Positions 33,960-42,827 of a stretch of DNA of 42,829 bases are shown one piece after another. Source of the DNA: JAVBKE01 sp031554215 (GTDB taxonomy: Bacteria > Bacillota > Bacilli > JARBTR01). The stretch is taken from positions 1-42,829 of the forward strand of contig JAVBKF010000024.1 of assembly GCA_031554215.1 (NCBI GenBank), given 5' to 3'. A model generated the notes under the pieces. That model was not told the origin of the DNA. It made no database searches and worked only from the letters and a program-made list of their open reading frames with translations. The position numbers were made by a program, and so were the translations under genes. The number at the start of each line of letters is the position of its first letter. The stretch's first letter is position 1.

Positions 33960-34033
33960 AAAAAAGCGGAAATTAAAATTCCGCATACCTTGTCTTTCCT
34001 CCGGGGGGGTAGAACGTGATTCGGAGGAAAGAC
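33960..34033 (-). terminator. Tandem hairpins downstream of ezrA
   Basis: A 12-bp stem (CGGAGGAAAGAC, 34022-34033, with GTCTTTCCTCCG, 33992-34003) starts at the ezrA stop codon. A second stem GCGGAA/TTCCGC (33966-33984) is followed on the minus strand by TTTTTT and is the likely termination point. Confidence 0.8.
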
Positions 34034-36801
34034 TATTTCTTTTCTACTTTATTGCCTGTTTGATGTGAGTCACTCGCTTGTCTCGTTAGCTCTGCATCAT
34101 AAAATTCATTCACCTCATTTACTGAGCTAAACGTCGTATACGCTTTATTTTCTTTAAAAATTTTACCAAGTGCAGCATCTGCATCTGCAGCTAATTGGTC
34201 AATCTCATTCTGATTACCTCCAGAAACTGGGGCGCTTTTATCATGCTGATGAGATGACTCGGTTGCATTGCTGGCTCTCCGAGACCTTGCTATTTGTTCT
34301 AAATCTGGTGCAGGGCTCTTTTGTGATTGAACTTGATTTGTGTTCTTCTCCCCATGCGGCCGGTTCTTCTTTCTTGAAGGTCTTTCATTTTCTGGGTTTC
34401 CGGTGACTCGCTCATCATTCCTACGAGAGGTAGCCATACCCGGCGATAGCTGGTCTCGATCACTTTTACGATCTAACTTTGATTCTAATGATCCCATTTG
34501 TTCTACATGTTCTTTCTGACGTTTGGTTTCATCTAATGCTGATTCTGACAAGCCCGATTTCAATTGAAAATCATCTAGCCGCCGCGTTCTATCACGATTT
34601 GAATTGGTGAATTCTTCACTACTAGCTTGTTCTGATAATGCTTGCGACTGCGCGTCTTTAGCCTGTTCTAGTAGTGCATTATCTTCGTCTTCATCATCAC
34701 TTGCCACAAAACTAGCCGTTGCCTCTTTGACTTTTCTCCACAGGGACATTACGCTACTTTTAAATGGGACACTCGCTACTGGCTGTTCAGTAACTGCCAA
34801 TTGTTCACTAGTTGTGATGACAACGGGTTCATCCTTTTCAGTTGCTTCTTTCTTTACAGGTGTAATCGGCGTTAATACACGATCACTGTTTTTTTTTGCA
34901 GTTTGTTGATTGCTTAAGCTCGGTTTGTCATCGGCATCATCGGCTTTTATACTACTGGAGACAAGTTGACTAGGTGAATCATTAACATTTTCTTCTGTTT
35001 TCTTACTGTCAGCCTTCTCTACATGGTCAGCATCTGCCGCATGTTGAGCAGATTCGATTTGATCTTGATCATCTGTTTCTGACAATTTAATAGGCAAAGC
35101 TTCATCCTCTTTTGCCTGCACCTGAACCACTTCTAAATTCTCATAAAACCTACTGTCAATTTTCTCAATTGCTCCTGATGCAATCGCTAACGCTTCGCTA
35201 TATTTGCATAGTTTAAAATGAATTTCCGCTTCGTTTAAAGCATCGGCTACCGCTGGATATTTTAATCGGTGGCGATTCCCATAAAGAATTACCTTTTCCA
35301 CTAAATCAGCATCACAAATAATTTTCTCAGATTGGACTTTCAATGTACCGACTTTATCCTTCGCTTCTGACAATAGCGCTAAAATGAGATTCATATCTAG
35401 TGGAACATCTTCTAAATTTTCGTCCACTGTTGTGACAGCAACTTTCACTTCAGCTAAATACGCAGCAAACGCCTCAGGTACGCCTGGCAAATTAGCCATT
35501 TTAATCGCATATGAAACATCTTTCACCGTTTCTCGCAAATTGACAATTTTTGTTCGCGCATAGATTTCATCTTGACTCAGCGCAAGTAAACGACCACTAT
35601 ATTGTTTTTGAATCACTAGATACTCATCTATAGCATTCTCCACTTCAACAAGTCTTGTTTTAATTTCTGAAAAGGGCTTCGTGCGTTCTAGAAATCCCTT
35701 TCTGATCACAGTCCACTTCTCTTGCAGAAAAACAATATCGTCTTCGAGTTTCTTCTTCATCAATAAATCTTCTGTCTGCAAGCGATATGCAGCTAAAGAT
35801 TTTGTGGTATCTTCGCTGATGACTTTAATCTGCTCAACAAGTAATTTCATATTGTCATCGATTCGATGGCGTTGTTCCAAAATATACGCCTTGGATTTTT
35901 CCTCTGTCTCCAGCTGTTCACAAACCAAATTGATTGTTCCTTGGAGTTCTTGAATAATCTCCTGCGCCTGGAAAGCCTCAGCTGATGATAATATATCGAG
36001 TAAAACTGAGATGGTTTGTTTCATTTGGGCATGACGCTTCTCAAATTTGAGATTTTGCAATGGATACCCTTCATTCTTCATATCGTGATAGGTTTGCATC
36101 AATATCGTCAATGTATCAGGCAATTTCTTATTCGCTTCTTCATAAAGCTTCGGGATCAAAATAGACTTCTCAATCAAGGTGTCATGTTTTGCCTCAAGAT
36201 CGTCTAGTAATTCACTAGCAGAAAAATAATCACCTGTTGTGAGTTTTGTATCTACAATTGGGAACTGCTCCATACATCTCTCAATCGCTCGCTCCATTGC
36301 CGTGAGGCTTTTGCCAAAGGAATGATTGTAGACGATGATATACTTCTTCAGCTCTTTGAAACGCTCTTTAAGGCCTTCTAGTCTATCTTCATTTTTACTT
36401 GCAGTCTTCATGAGTGTATCTATTTCAGAAAAAATTTGATCAATTGACTTTTCAATTTCATCTAATCGTGCTGTAATCATTGCACCTAGATATCTCACCT
36501 TTGCGAAATGGAACGTATCCGCATTTTCCTCTGCATCAAAGAAAAGTAGTTCCACTTCTGGAAAGCTAATCGACAACATCACATCCCAACGCTTGCGCCA
36601 ACCAGCAAATGACTCTTCTGTTTCTCCATCAAGATTTAGATCTTTTACCCGAGAAACTTCTTCAATCACTGGCCTACTCATCAAATCTATTTTTCTAATT
36701 TCAAGGTCATCTATATAAGCAAATTGTCGACGGCGCATAAAAAATCCAACTAAAACTAAGATGACTGCTATCGTAGCAATTATTAGCAGCGCTAACCACA
36801 T
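34033..36801 (-). CDS. ezrA: Septation ring regulator EzrA with a long C-terminal extension
   Basis: The 922-residue product has an N-terminal membrane helix (LALLIIATIAVILVLVGFFM), then FAYIDDLEIRKIDLMSRPVIEEVSRVKDLNLDG-type sequence and a long series of spectrin-like coiled coils to about residue 565, which ends RFYENLEV. This is a complete EzrA, the membrane-anchored regulator of FtsZ ring formation. About 350 further residues follow: acidic, Ser/Gln/Lys-rich and likely disordered, with short predicted helices (SSVMSLWRKVKEATASFV; IDQLAADADAALGKIFKE). Typical EzrA is about 560-575 residues. The frame is continuous, with no sign of a fused known domain. CAGGAGGAG precedes the ATG. Confidence 0.93.
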   Translation of the reverse strand: MWLALLIIATIAVILVLVGFFMRRRQFAYIDDLEIRKIDLMSRPVIEEVSRVKDLNLDGETEESFAGWRKRWDVMLSISFPEVELLFFDAEENADTFHFAKVRYLGAMITARLDEIEKSIDQIFSEIDTLMKTASKNEDRLEGLKERFKELKKYIIVYNHSFGKSLTAMERAIERCMEQFPIVDTKLTTGDYFSASELLDDLEAKHDTLIEKSILIPKLYEEANKKLPDTLTILMQTYHDMKNEGYPLQNLKFEKRHAQMKQTISVLLDILSSAEAFQAQEIIQELQGTINLVCEQLETEEKSKAYILEQRHRIDDNMKLLVEQIKVISEDTTKSLAAYRLQTEDLLMKKKLEDDIVFLQEKWTVIRKGFLERTKPFSEIKTRLVEVENAIDEYLVIQKQYSGRLLALSQDEIYARTKIVNLRETVKDVSYAIKMANLPGVPEAFAAYLAEVKVAVTTVDENLEDVPLDMNLILALLSEAKDKVGTLKVQSEKIICDADLVEKVILYGNRHRLKYPAVADALNEAEIHFKLCKYSEALAIASGAIEKIDSRFYENLEVVQVQAKEDEALPIKLSETDDQDQIESAQHAADADHVEKADSKKTEENVNDSPSQLVSSSIKADDADDKPSLSNQQTAKKNSDRVLTPITPVKKEATEKDEPVVITTSEQLAVTEQPVASVPFKSSVMSLWRKVKEATASFVASDDEDEDNALLEQAKDAQSQALSEQASSEEFTNSNRDRTRRLDDFQLKSGLSESALDETKRQKEHVEQMGSLESKLDRKSDRDQLSPGMATSRRNDERVTGNPENERPSRKKNRPHGEKNTNQVQSQKSPAPDLEQIARSRRASNATESSHQHDKSAPVSGGNQNEIDQLAADADAALGKIFKENKAYTTFSSVNEVNEFYDAELTRQASDSHQTGNKVEKK

Positions 36802-36981
36802 GTGTTGTAACTCCTCCTGTTTACAAAAAACCGTTATTTATTAATTTTATACACAATACCCATTTTATCATGAAATGATGCTATTTGATACGTTTTTCTA
36901 TGACTAACGAAAGCCAATCACATTTATAGACAAAAGCAAACAAGCTGGCTGTAGATGCACCTATCGAAAGGATTGTTGTGA

Positions 36982-37158
36982 CTGTTTGCAACAGAAATTG
37001 ATGCAGAGGCCAATAGAAAGAATGATCATGTCGTTATCAAACAATTGACACATTTCTTTTCTGGTGAACCGGCTAATGTAAGTCGTACAGCAGCCCTACT
37101 CACCCGTTTTCTAAAGGGGGATATTAATGGAGCAGTTTATACGACAGGTAAGCACTAA
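36982..37158 (+). pseudogene. Protein fragment, possibly the C-terminal end of a short-chain dehydrogenase
   Basis: This open stretch starts after a TGA, has no start codon, and reads LFATEIDAEANRKNDHVVIK through VSRTAALLTRFLKGDINGAV to YTTGKH and a stop. The AALL..FL..DINGAVYTTG pattern resembles the end of SDR-family dehydrogenases. The missing N-terminus and lack of a ribosome binding site suggest a gene remnant. Confidence 0.35.
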
Positions 37159-37474
37159 TGAGAGAGCCAGCCGACCAGACAGCATTAAGATCCCACTTAG
37201 ACAAGGGGGATTACGAGACTGCGGCACCAATAAATCAGGCTTATTTGTTATTTTTGCTTCTTTCGGTATTTCGCTCAGCGAAATCTATATCTGTATGAAT
37301 TTTATATTTTCTTTATCTTTATCAACCGTTCAACAAATTGAATCAAGTGCAATGTGACTTTTTTGCTTGTCTACCTATCAACTCAAATATGAATTTATAT
37401 TTAGACAAGTACATTACTTCATCTGAACTGATTATTCTGTTAAGATAATTGAATAACCCAAAGGAGCGGTCACT
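37159..37474. other. Intergenic region before the GAF-domain gene
   Basis: The stretch is AT-rich, contains no supported ORF, and presumably carries the promoter of the GAF-domain gene. No clear -35/-10 pair was fixed. Confidence 0.4.
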
Positions 37475-37960
37475 ATGTTTGAAACTATTTCGTATACAGG
37501 TACAAAATCCGAAAACTATCAAGAGGTATGCACACAGCTTCACCACTTGCTTGACGGGGAAGACAACCAAATCGCTAATTTAAGTAACGCTGCTGCCCTT
37601 CTAAACTTCTTTTTGGAAGATATTAACTGGGTAGGGTTCTATTTAATGGATCAAGACAAAAATGAGTTGGTTCTCGGACCATTTCAAGGATTACCAGCTT
37701 GCATCAGAATCCCACTCGGTCGTGGAATTTGTGGAACGGCTGCTGAAACGCGAAAAGTCCAACGAATTGCCGACGTTCAGGCTCACCCAAATCACATTTC
37801 ATGTGATGCGCTATCCAAATCAGAAATCGTATTACCATTGATCAAAAATGGAGAATTAGTTGGTGTTTTAGATATTGATAGCCCGATTTATGACCGATTT
37901 GAAGAAGACGACGAAAGCGGATTGGTACAGTTTATCAATACGCTCATGAATCACATCTAG
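37475..37960 (+). CDS. ytsP: GAF-domain free methionine-(R)-sulfoxide reductase (YtsP-like)
   Basis: The 161-residue product contains NWVGFYLMD, LVLGPFQGLPACIRIPLGRG, ICGTAAETRKVQRIADVQ and HISCDALSKSEIVLPLI. The three cysteines in these blocks correspond to the redox cysteines of fRMsr enzymes, which reduce free methionine-R-sulfoxide. AAAGGAG precedes the ATG. The gene lies near ezrA, as ytsP does in B. subtilis. With MsrB at 7713 the cell has both protein-bound and free R-sulfoxide repair. Confidence 0.93.
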   Translation: MFETISYTGTKSENYQEVCTQLHHLLDGEDNQIANLSNAAALLNFFLEDINWVGFYLMDQDKNELVLGPFQGLPACIRIPLGRGICGTAAETRKVQRIADVQAHPNHISCDALSKSEIVLPLIKNGELVGVLDIDSPIYDRFEEDDESGLVQFINTLMNHI

Positions 37961-38584
37961 AGATTAGCATGTTATTACTTTTATGAAAATTGCCTTTTCT
38001 ACAAATCAAAACATAGCAAGGTAGAGGAAAAAGTTGCGCTTTGGCATGCGTGACAATTCTTTTTAATATCCAGTAAGGACCATTCATAAGATAATCTGCA
38101 CCTTTCGTTTCATTAACGGATTTATGAATCCCTTCGGCTTCATCTGTACAATGTTATTTTGCTACTGTAATTCCGCATCAAAACGAATGTGAACGAATCG
38201 TAATAAGGGTACTTTCATGCTTTAATCCATTAAAAATACACCTTGAAATGTTGGTTTTACCACTTCCATTCCAGCTTATCTTGCTTTAGTGCATCTTTAA
38301 ACACCATTTTCCATGTAAAACCACAGACTGTTGCTAGCAAATCGGTACGATTTGTTCACTAGAAATATTTCAGAACCTTTTTCCTATTTAAGAAGTGGTC
38401 AATCCACCAAACGATTCTCGAAACAATTCATGGAAACAATTTTCATTTTAAGAATCAACTTTTAAAGAACTAGCATAATGTAGTAAACTATGTTATCATA
38501 ATTCATCGCTTCATTTGGTTGATAGTAGGCTCTACGTCCAACTAAATGAAGGATAGACAATATCTTAACAAGGGTGGTCATGGT
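37961..38584. other. Gap with a degraded minus-strand coding remnant
   Basis: On the minus strand short protein-like stretches in different frames occur between about 38330 and 38010: WKMVFKDALKQDKLEWKW, then DEAEGIHKSVNETKGADYLM and NGPYWILKRIVTHAKAQL, interrupted by stops. This looks like a decayed gene; the family is not recognised. No intact gene or RNA was found. Confidence 0.35.
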
Positions 38585-38764
38585 ATGGAAATTGCAGAAG
38601 TAGGAAATATAATTGAATTTCATGATGGTTTGCAAGGCATCGTGGAGAAAATCAACGAGAACTCTGTAATTGTCGATCTCACGTATATGGAGAATTTTGA
38701 ACAACTTGAAATTGATGAGAAAACTGTGGTTAATCATAAGAACTATAAGATTATTCATAAATAG
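38585..38764 (+). CDS. ykvS: DUF2187 family protein (YkvS)
   Basis: From ATG 38585 the product has 59 residues: MEIAEVGNIIEFHDGLQGIV, EKINENSVIVDLTYMENFEQ, then LEIDEKTVVNHKNYKI. This matches YkvS, a small conserved cytoplasmic protein of Bacilli with an SH3-like barrel pattern and no known function. AAGGGTGG precedes the ATG. A longer frame from 38546 adds 13 residues without support. Confidence 0.88.
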   Translation: MEIAEVGNIIEFHDGLQGIVEKINENSVIVDLTYMENFEQLEIDEKTVVNHKNYKIIHK

Positions 38765-39018
38765 AAGGAAACAATGTGAACAATAGAAAAGTAGAGAGAC
38801 GTGAAAATGGGCTCTTTATTTTTTTGAAGAAAATCAATTCGTTTGGTTGTTGTAAGATGAGTAAGCGCAGCTTTTTTACTGGAAAAACTAGGTCTAACCA
38901 GTTGGTATCGATCATTTATGTGAGAATGTCTGACAAAAACAAATTATTAGCGTAAAATGATTTACATCATGCTGAATAGTTTTACAAAGAAAAATTTTGA
39001 ACAGTAGAGGGATAAACA

Positions 39019-39762
39019 ATGATTGTAAATGGTCAAGAAGATTTAGATGGGTTAAAAACAATTGGCAACATTGTTGCGCGGGTTCGTGACAAGTTAAAAG
39101 AGGCAACGATGCCAGGGATTACAACGAAGGAACTTGACGAACTTGCTGGCAAATTACTGAAGGATTTTGGTGCTGCTTCTGCACCGATAACGGAATATGA
39201 TTTCCCAGGCAATACTTGCATTAGTGTTAATGAAGAAGTGGCGCATGGAATCCCAGGAAAGCGGATGATTCAAGATGGCGACCTGGTCAATATCGATGTA
39301 TCAGCTGTTTTAGATGGCTATTACGGTGACACTGGTATCTCATTCGTTGTGGGGAATGGCTCAGATGTCAAAGTCGCACTCTGCAAAGCAGTGGTAGATG
39401 CTTTTAATCAAGCGACAAGCAAAGCAAGAGCTGGTTCAAAGAAAGCAAACATTGGTAAGATAGTAGCCAAAACTGCTCGTGATCATGGATTTAAAGTCAT
39501 TAAAAACCTGACCGGTCATGGCATTGGCAAAAGTCTTCATGAGGAGCCGCACCATATTTTGAACTACTTTGATCCATGGGATAGTGAACTCCTACAGGAA
39601 GGTCAGGTCCTCGCAGTCGAACCCTTCGTAGCGGAAGATGCTTGGAATGTTGTGGATACAGGTGATGGCTGGACATTTGTCACGCCTAACAAAAGTCTTG
39701 TTGTGCAGTACGAGCACACCATTGTCATTACAAAAGATCAGCCGAGTATTCTGACATTATAA
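39019..39762 (+). CDS. map: Type I methionine aminopeptidase (second-paralogue type, YflG-like)
   Basis: The 247-residue product is an M24A aminopeptidase: CISVNEEVAHGIPG, metal ligands D and D in VNIDVSAVLDGYYGDTG, H in LTGHGIGKSLHEEPH, E in VLAVEPFVAEDA and E in VVQYEHTIVIT. It removes the initiator methionine from new proteins. It is not in the ribosomal-protein cluster where the main map gene normally lies, so it is probably the accessory paralogue (YflG/MapB type). AGAGGG precedes the ATG. Confidence 0.93.
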   Translation: MIVNGQEDLDGLKTIGNIVARVRDKLKEATMPGITTKELDELAGKLLKDFGAASAPITEYDFPGNTCISVNEEVAHGIPGKRMIQDGDLVNIDVSAVLDGYYGDTGISFVVGNGSDVKVALCKAVVDAFNQATSKARAGSKKANIGKIVAKTARDHGFKVIKNLTGHGIGKSLHEEPHHILNYFDPWDSELLQEGQVLAVEPFVAEDAWNVVDTGDGWTFVTPNKSLVVQYEHTIVITKDQPSILTL

Positions 39763-39787
39763 TATGCCAGTTGCATTCTTCACCATT

Positions 39788-39815
39788 TTGATTGACGATC
39801 CGATTCTGGTATAGT
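39788..39815 (+). promoter_or_regulatory. Candidate promoter of a small RNA
   Basis: TTGATT (39788-39793) and TATAGT (39810-39815) are separated by 16 bp, just after the map stop codon. Confidence 0.5.
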
Positions 39816-39821
39816 AATAAC

Positions 39822-39898
39822 CTTTTGATGGAGCGGGCTTTATCCATATTGGAAACCCTGCAATCCAGCCGATTAAGCGAACTTAATCGGTTTTTTTT
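39822..39898 (+). ncRNA. Candidate small RNA ending in a strong terminator
   Basis: A transcript from the promoter at 39788-39815 would be about 77 nt. It contains a nested hairpin (GGA 39830-39832 with TCC 39864-39866; GCGGG 39833-39837 with CCTGC 39857-39861; TCC 39843-39845 with GGA 39851-39853). A terminator follows: CCGATTAAG (39869-39877) with CTTAATCGG (39882-39890), then eight T. The terminator alone could simply serve map. The last codons of ykvI run antisense through it. Confidence 0.4.
39869..39898 (+). terminator. Terminator after map, overlapping the ykvI stop codon
   Basis: A 9-bp perfect stem with a GCGA loop and T8. The TAA stop and final codons of the convergent ykvI gene lie within it. 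Confidence 0.9.
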
Positions 39899-40914
39899 AT
39901 GAATAATAACAATAGAAACAACACGCTGAGGTAGCCAAAGAGTGGATAAAGTAACGACAGTAGTTTCGCGTACTCAAACTGGGCAATCGCTAAAGCACCA
40001 ATGAAAAAGAATATGTAAATCGTTACTGACGACACCCTCACATGTCGATGTAGTTGTCGTTCGAGTCCATAGGCATTCCCGATAATTGAAGTGAAAATTT
40101 CCCCGAAAATAATCAATAAATACAATCCGCCTAGAAACGGTGCTACCTGCTTCATGACAGCAGCCGTTGGAATGCCCTCAGCTTGAAGTTCACTGAAAGT
40201 AACCAAAATTAAATGGCTCAAAATTAAAATAATTGTCAGTAACGCCCCTCCTAAAAAAGCACCATGCTTAATGACAAGAGGCTCTTTCACTTCTTTTGCA
40301 AGCGGTACAAAGACAGGCTGTGCCAGTGACAGATTGAGCGCAACATACGCAAAGGGCAGGACTATTGTTCGCCACATTTTCGGTTGCTGGGGAATCTCTA
40401 GCACATAATCCCAAGAAAAACTGTGCCTTAGCACCAGAAATGCGAGCAACAGATTAAATAGAAGCATGGTTGGCACAATCACCATATTGACAATGCTAAG
40501 TCCCTTAAACCCCCAACTCATGACGATAATCGATAACACAGCCGTCAACACCATACCAGTAAACTTTGGCAAACCATACTGCTGAAAAAAAACCTCTCCT
40601 GCCCCTGCGAGCATGACGGCGGTAACACCAAACAGCATGCAGAAGAAAATACCATTAACCAGTCCACTGAAGCGTCTGCCAAATAGCCAGCGATTATATT
40701 CAAAGTAATCCCTTGCTTGAATACGAACAGTAAGTATCATCATTTTATATCCAAAATAGATAAACAAATAACCAGCTAGTAAGATGCCCAGAAGTCCGGG
40801 TAACCCAAACTGAGAGAAGAACTCAACAATTTCTCTTCCAGTGGCAAATCCTGCACCGACAATTGTCCCTACATAGACCGTAGCTACTTGCCAAACTTGT
40901 TTCAAATGCTTCAT
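39883..40914 (-). CDS. ykvI: YkvI family membrane transporter
   Basis: From ATG 40914 the product has 343 residues and about ten hydrophobic segments. It begins QVATVYVGTIVGAGFATGRE and contains GLPGLLGILLAGYLFIYFGY and FGEIFTSIIGNAYGLERQL, typical of YkvI proteins, which belong to the amino acid/polyamine/sodium symporter-like (LeuT-fold) transporters. The substrate is unknown. GGGGGACAAG precedes this ATG; the frame extends to 41010 without support. Its 3' end overlaps the terminator of the convergent map unit. Confidence 0.9.
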   Translation of the reverse strand: MKHLKQVWQVATVYVGTIVGAGFATGREIVEFFSQFGLPGLLGILLAGYLFIYFGYKMMILTVRIQARDYFEYNRWLFGRRFSGLVNGIFFCMLFGVTAVMLAGAGEVFFQQYGLPKFTGMVLTAVLSIIVMSWGFKGLSIVNMVIVPTMLLFNLLLAFLVLRHSFSWDYVLEIPQQPKMWRTIVLPFAYVALNLSLAQPVFVPLAKEVKEPLVIKHGAFLGGALLTIILILSHLILVTFSELQAEGIPTAAVMKQVAPFLGGLYLLIIFGEIFTSIIGNAYGLERQLHRHVRVSSVTIYIFFFIGALAIAQFEYAKLLSLLYPLFGYLSVLFLLLLFIKKTD

Positions 40915-41201
40915 AGGTCTTGTCCCCCGTTTACACCATATGCGCGAGAACACTGATTCAGACTGAAAAATCACGAATAGCGCATAGAAATCTGAGGTAC
41001 AGACGAGCATTTCTTTCTCATCAATTCCTTCCTACCAGTTCAAAAACAGCTTATTTCAAAACCCTTAGAGTCCAAAAAGAATCTTGTTTAGCGATGCAGA
41101 AAATCGGTGCAAACACGCCATAGTAAACCGCTCTGTCCATTCATCCCCTTAAATTCCTATTGAAAACTAATGAATTTTGACCCTTTATTTCCATTATTTT
41201 A

Positions 41202-41230
41202 TTGACTTTAGGCATTTAAATACATATAAT
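41202..41230 (+). promoter_or_regulatory. Strong promoter of the DUF4234 gene
   Basis: TTGACT (41202-41207) and a consensus TATAAT (41225-41230) have a 17-bp spacer; a GGGGGA ribosome binding site follows before the ATG. Confidence 0.8.
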
Positions 41231-41289
41231 ATGTCACTAGAGGATTATAGTTTCACTATAGTCTTACTAGGAAAAGGGGGATCTATTTC

Positions 41290-41682
41290 ATGGTTAAGCA
41301 AAGAAGTTTACTTGGTTATTTTGGTCTTACATTTATCACATTCGGCATTTATGGTCTTTATTGGGTTTATGCAATGGCAAGAGACATCAACACTGTGACC
41401 GATGACGACTCTGGACTATCTCCAGCACTCGTACTTGTACTTTCAGTGTTCACACTAGGCATTTTCATGATTATTTGGATGTACATATCATCTGCTAAAA
41501 TGCAAACTGCTGGTATAACAAAGGGCGTACAAATAAACGACTCTGCACGATCTATCATTCTTTGGATGACAGTCGGAATCTTTATCTTTGTGGGACCGTT
41601 CATTGGACGCTATAAATTTATTAAAAACTACAATACTTTAGCGACTGTCTATAACCACCAAACAGTCAAGAATGCAGCCTAA
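41290..41682 (+). CDS. DUF4234 domain membrane protein
   Basis: The 130-residue product opens RSLLGYFGLTFITFGIYGLYWVYAMARDIN, the DUF4234 signature, and has three hydrophobic segments (about 8-25, 44-65, 88-105). The family is widespread in Firmicutes without known function. The ATG follows GGGGGA. The consensus promoter just upstream suggests steady expression as a single gene. Confidence 0.85.
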   Translation: MVKQRSLLGYFGLTFITFGIYGLYWVYAMARDINTVTDDDSGLSPALVLVLSVFTLGIFMIIWMYISSAKMQTAGITKGVQINDSARSIILWMTVGIFIFVGPFIGRYKFIKNYNTLATVYNHQTVKNAA

Positions 41683-41920
41683 GCGTAAAACCACGGACAC
41701 CTAGATGACAGAGGAAAAAGAGGATAAACTAAAAAAGCCAAGATCTGAAGATCAAGGCCCAAGAGTTTATACGACTTTGTTTGAATGGAAACAATCAGCT
41801 GGTAAGCTAGATGACCATGGGAGAAGTGCCTCAATTTCTTGAGGGTTATCTCTGTTAACGTTGGCAAGTTTTTCAACAATACTGTTTGATTCTCTATTTT
41901 TTTCATGAAGCTATTTTATC

Positions 41921-41959
41921 AAAAAAAAGCTGATAAGTCCTCTGTTTATCAGCTTTTTT
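41921..41959. terminator. Bidirectional terminator between the DUF4234 gene and IS66 tnpB
   Basis: AAAAAAGCTGATAA pairs with TTTATCAGCTTTTTT around a 7-8 nt loop. Confidence 0.85.
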
Positions 41960-41965
41960 CACCTT

Positions 41966-42322
41966 TTAATAAGAAACTCTGGCAACAACCTCCTCATGCT
42001 TTTCTTGATATTGAATGAATGATAAACCACTTAGTACCCACTCTATTTCTCGTCGATTTACTGTGCTGATCTTCTCGTTTTCTCCTAGCCATTTGAACTT
42101 TCCTGTTTCTAATCTACGGTAGTACAGCCAAAAACCATTGTGCTCCAAGTGAAGGACTTTTAATTTGTTTCTATCTCTGTTACAAAAGAGAAATAGCTCG
42201 TTTTGAAACGGATCGAGTTTATATTGTCCTTTTACGATTGCCGTTAGACCATCCACTGATTTTCTGAGGTCTGTTGCTCCTCCTGCTAGATAGAATAGCT
42301 TCTCCTTGTTTATGTTTAGCAT
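41966..42322 (-). mobile_element. tnpB: IS66 family TnpB (orphan accessory gene)
   Basis: The 118-residue product reads YLAGGATDLRKSVDGLTAIV, then DPFQNELFLFCNRDRNKLKV, then LEHNGFWLYYRRLETGKFKW, the three conserved blocks of IS66 Orf2/TnpB. The protein is required for IS66 transposition but is not the transposase. The transposase gene tnpC should follow on the minus strand, but a terminator and the DUF4234 gene are there instead, so the element is truncated. The open frame running into its start (KPRTPVNRGKEDVNAKKK) may be the end of TnpA. Confidence 0.9.
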
Positions 42323-42542
42323 TCAGATGCCCGACTTTTTTCTTAGCGTTTACATCTTCTTTGCCTCTATTCACAGGTGTTCGTGGTTTTATGCTTACAA
42401 AGCAACAAGAAAAAACGACAAGATGTTATCCCGTCGTTTTAGTGGAAAATTCATAGAGATCGCTCAGTATGCACTTCTGCATTGAGCTATCCTGCTCTAT
42501 GACAGAAGCCACTTATCAGTTTAGTCAGCTGCTTTATATCTA
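42323..42542. other. Junction between two insertion-sequence remnants
   Basis: This contains a hairpin AAAACGAC/GTCGTTTT (about 42413-42444), possibly an element end, and the possible tnpA tail on the minus strand. Nothing else was identified. Confidence 0.4.
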
Positions 42543-42827
42543 CTATTTATCCTTTTTTGCCTTGCGAAGCTTTCGAGAACTACCTACACAAGTTTTTACG
42601 TAGCAAACCCTAAGAGATATCTGTAACCCAAATGCGATTTGACAAGTTGGGTTACAATCTCGATTAAGTACAATTTTTAGCTTTTGATAAAAGTCGGGGT
42701 TGATGGTTGTTCTTTTGTTCAGGCGTACCCAAATGGCTTTAATACCTGATTTCTCCTATACAAACCAACTTTCACTCCCTAATTTGGCAGCCCTTATCAT
42801 TGAGCTTTTTCCTTATTTTTGGGACAT
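42543..42827 (-). pseudogene. Degraded IS3-family transposase OrfB fragment
   Basis: Minus-strand pieces in shifted frames read VPKIRKKLNDKGCQIRE, then GIKAIWVRLNKRTTINPDFY followed by QKLKIVLNRDCNPT, then RIWVTDIS. Together they match the order of the HTH-like and first catalytic aspartate region of IS150/IS3-type OrfB proteins, interrupted by frameshifts and stops. It continues past the window edge on its 5' side. Confidence 0.65.

Noticed and set aside
34604..34909. 101-residue plus-strand frame inside ezrA
   Set aside because: It is the complementary strand of the low-complexity EzrA tail; its Ser/Leu-rich composition is the mirror of that bias.
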